Part shown: positions 50,077-64,000 of the stretch, piece after piece
How positions within the stretch are numbered: position 1 is the first letter of the stretch
How the letters are laid out: each line of letters starts with the position of its first letter
Assembly: GCF_000224145.3 (NCBI RefSeq)
Contig: NC_020175.2
Span: 460,525 to 524,524 of the forward strand
Direction: 5' to 3'
DNA length: 64,000 nt
Origin: Ciona intestinalis
Lineage: Eukaryota > Chordata > Ascidiacea > Phlebobranchia > Cionidae
The notes under the pieces: generated by a model
What the model saw: only the letters and a program-made list of their open reading frames with translations
What the model was told of the DNA's origin: nothing
Database searches by the model: none
Position numbers and translations under genes: made by a program

Positions 50077-51600
50077 TCATTGTGCCGGGGGTGCGTCCTC
50101 TTCATCATCATAATCATCGTAATCTTCCTCATGATCCTCGTCATCTTTTTTCTTCTTCTTTATTTTTGTAAAGTCAATCTCATAAATCTGGACCGCCTCT
50201 TCCATTTCAGAGTCCTCCCATTTTCCATTGGTAACTACATTAGGTGGGCTCAAGTTCCACTGCCACTGCTTAACAGGGACCATCCAGTTATGTCCATAGT
50301 TAGCTTCAATATAAGACCTCGCCTCACAAGGTATGCGAACTTTTAAACCCACAAACTCAGTCCAGCAAAGCGTGATCTTGGGAAACAGATATTTATACTT
50401 TCTGCCATCATGAGCTTGTGTTCCCCCGTTCCACATAAAATTCTTTGATTCATAAAAAAAGAAAATATCAAGTTTGACACCTTCTTCTGAAATAAACGAA
50501 AGCTCGAAGCTGTCATTTTGAAATCCGAATTTATTTTTCAATGGCAGGCCGGCTCTTTCCATGCGTTTGATAAGTTTGGGATCGTAATCTTCAATCCGAA
50601 CCCCAAAGTCCACATCAACGCTATATGGGATGATATCACACTGACGAAACCAACCCAGACAAGTCCCGCTGCTCAACCAGAATGGAATATTTAGTTTATC
50701 CAAAACTTTTTTGGCAGTTGCCACCACTTTCTTTGCAGATGCTTTGAAATTTTTATCTTTTTCTGTAAGTTTTGATTCAAATTTATCCTTGAAATGTTGG
50801 GCCCTCTTATGGTTGCATTCTATGAAGCGCGATGTCTTGTATTGCTTCAGAAACTTATCTATATGATAAGGAACAGATATTTTGTGGCCGTCTATAGTGA
50901 GTGGAAAGCTGAGAAAATGTGAACCTTTATCAATAGCTTGAGCATATGTGGGAAATTTAGCTCCAATTCTTTCCATGCTATGCCAGCCATCAGATAAAGC
51001 TGGTGCCAATACATCTACTGTGTCTTTCCAATCTTTAGGACTGACTGGTGCAAGCCATAAGTATGTGGTCATGCGATCATACAGAAAAGCAATATGAATG
51101 ACGTGATCCTTTTTCGCTGCCCAGAAGTAAGAAGGAATAAGTGTAGGCTTGCCTTTCTCTTGGTACCTTGGATCAGCCACCATGGTAATGTGTGTGGTAA
51201 ACCCACGACGGTTCAGTTCTTTTTGAATAGACTCCTCAAGCCCATGGAACTTAGTACCTTGTATTGCAAATGTAATAACGTTTTTCTCCTCAGGGTGAAA
51301 CTTGCAGAGAGTCTTACACTTATGCTCACTGTCATGCCATGAACGAGGCATAGATTGAAAAAGTCTCGGTAAAATATCAGTATCAAACAATATCATTGGT
51401 ATTTTATGATCCTCAAAGACTTTTAAGAAATTGTCCAAGCATTCCTTTTGGTGAATGACAGAATCATCTGATATCTTTGTGAATTCGTACGTTTCAACAT
51501 AAATGTAGGTCATGGTAAGTGCTGCAAGCCATAATCCTCCAACTATAGTTAGAAAAGTTTTGACTTTCATTGACTGGATCTGTTTCAAAAGGTCCATCAT
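50077..51600 (-). CDS. fktn: Fukutin (ribitol-5-phosphate transferase family), intronless
   Basis: Golgi type II membrane enzyme; vertebrate fukutin adds ribitol-5-phosphate from CDP-ribitol to the alpha-dystroglycan glycan. Single open frame of 507 codons. Residues about 15-35 are a signal-anchor helix after a short cytosolic basic stretch. SRFIECNHK is at about 257-265. The LicD-type catalytic region holds SGTCLGWFRQC (311-321) and the metal-binding DVDFG (329-333), followed by KLDIFFFYE, MWNGGTQA, YLFPKITLCWTEF and SPPNV, all in the human order. Residues after about 475 form a Lys run and an acidic tail (EEDYDDYDDEED) that I do not recall in vertebrate fukutins (about 461 residues). The first ATG (51600) is directly followed by a second. 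The human gene has many introns; here none interrupts the frame, suggesting an old retrocopy or intron loss. Confidence 0.94.
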   Translation of the reverse strand: MMDLLKQIQSMKVKTFLTIVGGLWLAALTMTYIYVETYEFTKISDDSVIHQKECLDNFLKVFEDHKIPMILFDTDILPRLFQSMPRSWHDSEHKCKTLCKFHPEEKNVITFAIQGTKFHGLEESIQKELNRRGFTTHITMVADPRYQEKGKPTLIPSYFWAAKKDHVIHIAFLYDRMTTYLWLAPVSPKDWKDTVDVLAPALSDGWHSMERIGAKFPTYAQAIDKGSHFLSFPLTIDGHKISVPYHIDKFLKQYKTSRFIECNHKRAQHFKDKFESKLTEKDKNFKASAKKVVATAKKVLDKLNIPFWLSSGTCLGWFRQCDIIPYSVDVDFGVRIEDYDPKLIKRMERAGLPLKNKFGFQNDSFELSFISEEGVKLDIFFFYESKNFMWNGGTQAHDGRKYKYLFPKITLCWTEFVGLKVRIPCEARSYIEANYGHNWMVPVKQWQWNLSPPNVVTNGKWEDSEMEEAVQIYEIDFTKIKKKKKDDEDHEEDYDDYDDEEDAPPAQ

Positions 51601-52420
51601 ATTTCTAGCTTATCCTAAACCTGAATAAAACAAAAGAGTTACACTTCATGATTAAATATAGAAAAAAATTGCACCGTAAACTTTAATTGTCTACAAAGTT
51701 ACACATGTGGTAGTTGGTAAGCAAACACTCTTGTTATAAGATAACAATTTTTATTGCCCTGTCACACAAGGATTAATCAGTTACATTCACTTTATGAATA
51801 AATATACAAAAGTAATGTATTAAATTAGTGGGTATACCTGACGTAAAATCAGTGATAAGCATCCATTGGTAAGCAAACACAAGCCACAATAAAATAACAA
51901 AACAATCATATTATAAAGGCTTAATCATGAAAAATGCGAAAGCAGCAATATAAATTGGTTTACCCAAATAATTTAGGATTTGTCAGCCGCTGCATATTAT
52001 CACTGCTTGTGAATCAAAGAATATTGAAGGTGGTGGAATAAAACAAGACTACAGTATGTCAGTATTTAATATTCACCGACACAAAAACCATTGGCCTCGG
52101 TGGTATTGCCTATTGCAGCAAGTGTAATGTTTAACATAAATACAACAGGATACACAATAACATCATTACAAATGTTATAATATAATGCTCTTATTGCCTT
52201 GCTATCTTCTGTTTCATTGGCAATAACAATTCAATTTCCTGGACTCAATAAAACCAACAACACATATCTGAATCCGGTTACAACATATTCAAGGAAAAAC
52301 AATAATATATATAATATATATATATTAATATAAAAATAATTCTATGTGGGTGAGGTCCCTTGTTAAGAACCTAGGATTTAGGCCAGTTTTGTACCATTAC
52401 CCAAACAGTTCTTTATCTTT
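51601..52420. other. Spacer between fukutin and the fukutin-like pseudogene
   Basis: AT-rich with no gene recognised. A reversed SINE-tail-like piece ('cctgtcacacaaggattaat') is at about 51757-51800. TA-rich microsatellite at about 52303-52333. Confidence 0.5.
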
Positions 52421-53883
52421 CTAAAGTATATAATGTATATAATCTAAAAATGCTTTCAGTTCAACTGGGTTAGATAACTGGATTGGTTCGAACCAAGTAT
52501 ATACTTTATTTCTTAAAGATGTGTCCCAACTGCCAGCTGGCATAATGTTGTTAGGCGAACTCATGTAGTTATATTCTTTAACAGGATTCATCCATTCTTC
52601 ACCATAGATAGTAATGATATACAGTAGAGGGTCACATGGAACTTTAACTTTTAAATTCAGGAAACTCAGTCCAGCACAAACTGTATTTATCAAACACATT
52701 CATATACTTGCTAACTTGCTTAAATTTTCACCGGTACCACCAAACCAATGGTAGTCCCTTAATTCGTATCTGATAAAAAAGTCGATCCCTATCTGAGGTT
52801 TAAATAAATAAAATTGCAACAACAAACTACCTTCAATCTTCCCTTCTTATGTACCAAAGTAAAACCTGCCAAAATTAAATTCCTGATTATTTCCATTTCC
52901 ATTGAGAAATCAGACTGTTTCATTTCAACATCTACATCATTTGTGTAAGGAATCACATCACATTGCCTGTACCAGCCTAACAATGTACCAGCACTCAATT
53001 GAAATGGAATTTTTAAGTCATGTAGAACCATAGTAAACTTGGTAAACCTATTTCTTAAATCTAATTTGTGCTGGATATCTTCTGCTGTTAGATTTTGTTC
53101 ATATTTCTGCTTGTACAGATCCGCTGCAGTGTGATCACATTCCAAGAACTGAGAATTTTCTTTTTCATTTAAAAATGCATCAATTGGAACTGGAAACTTA
53201 TGTTTACCTCCCACTATAGAAACGGTTTTCCTTGATTCTAGCACCCCCTTATCAATAGCTTGAGCGTGTTTTAAAAACTTTGCTTTAAAACTATGTATTC
53301 CACCTTCAACTACAGGATTTAAGGCTTCCACTATTCCATCCCATTCTTTATCATTAATACGAGCAATCCAGCAGTAATTTTTTTCTCTTGTGCAGAAACA
53401 AGATACAGATAATAAAATGATGACTAGCAACCCACAAATGAGAAGGTAACAAAGCTAACCCTTTCTTGTCCGGATGTTTTGTCAAAGACAAACGACCAGC
53501 ATTAAAACGTTTCAATATTTTCTTTAAAATTTGGTCTTTTTGTTTTTCTAAATCCGAACACAAAACTGCAAAAGTGAGTACTTTCATCTTATCTTTAGAC
53601 TAAAAAAAAACCAGTGATATAATCCGTGCATTAGGTTGGGGTCTTCGTTATGAAGTGACTGTAAGAGATCAGTGTCATAAAGTACCAAGGACACATTGTG
53701 CTCTTGAAATATACCTATCAGCCACAGCAGGTTGCTATTTCTTCTCTTATAACTTAATTTTAAGCTTGACCGTTGCTTAACTTTTGGGTAGAATAATATC
53801 ATCAGAAAGCCAAATGTTAAACAAATTTTAAAGAACAATTCAAAACCTCTGCTTCTTGCTCTACAATATCTCACCAAATTCAT
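52421..53883 (-). pseudogene. Fukutin-like tandem paralogue, frame-broken
   Basis: Colinear along its length with the fukutin protein at 50077-51600, but split over several frames. Fragments in order: 53883-53584 (membrane anchor region), 53587-53354, 53430-52789 (contains AGTLLGWYRQCDVIPY and the DVDVE metal motif), about 52790-52700 (IGIDFFIRYE, FGGTGE), a short CWTEF piece, and 52699-52421 (LKVKVPCDPLL, EEWMNPVKEYN). Breaks occur at a nine-A run (53602-53610), a seven-T run (53378-53384), near 52795, near 52705 and near 52660. Apparent mini-introns of 27-40 bp would remove conserved residues, so I prefer indels. There are no introns, as in the neighbour, so it arose by tandem duplication of an intronless copy. 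Two homopolymer breaks alone could be read errors, but five favour a pseudogene. Confidence 0.8.
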
Positions 53884-55421
53884 TTCAGAGTAAGCGCTTT
53901 GAATCTGCCATCAGCCCATTAGACAGAGTAAACCGAGTCATAAAATTGACCTCATTTTTTCCCAATGTAAAGCAAAGATTGGCCCACAATGCATGGACAG
54001 AACAATACCTGGATATGTTTTAGCTACATCATAGCATTGTGACAATAGCATAGTAGTATGTAATGGCCGAATACGCATGTGAAATATGGGGGATCAGGAA
54101 GAGACATAAAAAAAGCTACATATGCATTGATACAATAGTATAGTACTGTGTAAAAACAGTTACTTAGGTATGTGCCAATATTACAGATTAGGAAGAGACA
54201 AGAAAACATTTAATCAAGTCTGTCTGGTCCTGCAATGTATCATTATCATCTAATTGCCTTGAAATTTCAATTTCTAATTGCTTGGCTGTTAATGTTGTTC
54301 CTTTAGCTGGTGACCAGTGTACACACAAACGAACACAATGGTCAAGCGACTCCGTTAACATACCAGCGACAAGTAAAGTAATCCGTCCCTACATTACGAT
54401 TGGGGTAAAGGTTGTAAGTGCCATTTTATCTTTATGGAATTTTATAACAAATTTTATAACATTTCGAAAAAAATCTCCCGTTTTATCAAACATAAAATAA
54501 TTTAAAATTTCTTATTTAATTGGCCGATTTATTAAAAATTAATTTGGTTACTTCAGTACTTACTTTGTATATATTCGACGACTTCACCCGGTTTTTTTCA
54601 AAATGGCCATGTGCGCAGTTGAACCAATTAGCACATTGTGCGACGATGTGCACCGAAGTGCTATTAGGGCCCCATCACCAAAACATGTTTTGTATGTATG
54701 GTAATTAGTAAAAGTTAGGTCCAACATAAAACTAAAACACCTATTATCAAAACTAGCTTTTGTTTCACAAAGAACCGAATTAAACCTGTATATACATACA
54801 AAATAATCTACCTATAAACACAAGAGGTATAATTATTCCATGCTATAGCCTGCACCGTATAAACTATATAAAATACATTAAACGTAGAAAACAGATTTAT
54901 ATAATTTATACCCAAGCCTTTAATAAATGAAATACTGATGAACGTAGTAATATAAACGAGCGGCAAAATAACCACATGAGCAAAGTACATGCTTTTAAAC
55001 ACGCCTTTTATACAGTAAGCATAACTCAAGCTGGTGAGTACCGTTTTAAGGGGATTTATTATTGAGCAGTTTGCAACATAGAACTATGGTTTAGTAGAGT
55101 GCTTGAAAATGGCAACTGGTTGCTTTTCCAGAAAACGCACATTTTAAACAGAAAAGAAAAACAGAGTGAAAAACGAAGTAACTATGGAGTGAAACCTATT
55201 GAAACAACCACAAATGAAGCGCGCCGTAAAAAAGCAATTTGATAATAAGTGTACAGCGTATTGTTGGCCGTAGGTGATATTTAAGTAAAGTTAACGCGAT
55301 GACAGTGAAATCACGATCAGTTGAGCAAAAATTAAGAAGCTAAGTGGCAGTTTAAGCTTACACCACTTATAAGAGGCTGTCATTAAATACAGAGTAGTGC
55401 TTGGATAGGATCATGGAGATA
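53884..55421. other. Intergenic, no gene seen
   Basis: Open frames here (for example 54024-54209, 54282-54500 and 54808-55029) show no family resemblance. The region between the 5' end of the fukutin-like pseudogene and the 3' end of FEM1 may hold FEM1 3'UTR up to about 55421. No repeat of the main families was noticed. Confidence 0.45.
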
Positions 55422-63702
<8,281 letters not shown>

Positions 63703-64000
63703 TTATCTTTCTACAAACCTATCTATCAACTTGACATTTCTGTAACTATAACAATGAGAGAAGTTTAGGGGTAAATAATTGGAAACTTAAATAAGAAGAA
63801 CGCATCTGTTTTAAAACAGCAAAATGAGGCCCTTTTAAAGTTATTCTATGTAGAGTTTATTGTAACTCATAGATTAATGCAAGAAAAACACATATTGTAT
63901 AAATAGAGCAGAACAATCTCTCTGTTGATATTGTTCTATGTAGTACCACTATTGGAGTACTGGTGTGTATAAAAGGTTTATATAGACTCTACAGAGAATT
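63703..64000. other. 5' flank of FEM1 gene
   Basis: AT-rich upstream sequence of the minus-strand FEM1 gene, with no coding sequence. No clear TATA box or repeat in the proper orientation was identified. Confidence 0.4.

Noticed and set aside
49651..51600. Operon of fukutin and NAA35
   Set aside because: They share a strand, but the spacer is about 426 bp, much longer than the very short spacers expected in tunicate operons, and no direct evidence of joint transcription is visible.
52660..52710. A 27-bp intron (gtatat...acag) that would restore frame in the fukutin-like copy
   Set aside because: It would delete the conserved CWTEF block, is shorter than plausible introns, and other frame breaks remain.
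52776..52830. A 38-40 bp intron in the fukutin-like copy
   Set aside because: The translated 'intron' aligns in length with the fukutin segment between the G and KLDIFF blocks, so a one-base indel explains it better.

Overview
The window looks like chromosomal DNA of a Ciona-type ascidian (sea squirt). It is AT-rich, has compact multi-exon genes with short introns, and carries many copies of a small inverted-repeat element whose ends read roughly 'gtagggtgggggaagatggga' plus tRNA-derived SINE fragments. The proteins resemble chordate families. The genus is inferred from the repeat style and gene structure, not proven. Five runs of N (6637-6686, 8791-9290, 15968-16292, 28111-28160, 47541-47590) show a draft assembly.

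Layout. (1) 1032-8491, minus: an ABCG2-type half-transporter read exon by exon, with its N-terminus missing. Three exons occur twice around a 50-N gap. (2) 9904-18857, plus: a NHERF/PDZK1-type scaffold with five PDZ domains, a long acidic helical region and a tail. Its first exon is missing. Genes 1 and 2 are head to head and both 5' ends fall around a 500-N gap. (3) 22536-36607, plus: a 15-exon SLC22-type organic ion transporter ending in -TTQL, with a 4.5-kb intron full of mobile DNA. (4) 37826-39136, plus: a small secreted SOUL/haem-binding-like protein. (5) 39821-49650, minus: NAA35/MAK10, the NatC acetyltransferase auxiliary subunit, with a hAT transposase fragment in one intron. (6) 50077-51600, minus: an intronless fukutin gene. 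(7) 52421-53883, minus: a decayed intronless fukutin-like copy. (8) 55422-63702, minus: a FEM1A/C-type ankyrin-repeat substrate receptor for cullin-2 ubiquitin ligase, complete in nine exons.

How they may work together. In mammals PDZK1 tethers SLC22 carriers and has been linked to ABCG2 at apical epithelial membranes. Here an ABCG2-like pump, a five-PDZ scaffold and an SLC22 carrier with a class I PDZ ligand lie side by side. All five PDZ domains keep the histidine that selects class I ligands. This 'transportsome' cluster is the most interesting biological signal in the window. The physical linkage and motifs are seen in the sequence; the functional link is inferred. The remaining genes look like independent housekeeping or developmental loci.

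Several reading-frame breaks of one base (17964, 22620, about 47598) look like draft sequence errors or alleles. The breaks in the fukutin-like copy are too many for that and indicate a pseudogene. Exon borders were placed by hand from GT/AG sites, reading phase and family similarity, and may be off by a base or two.
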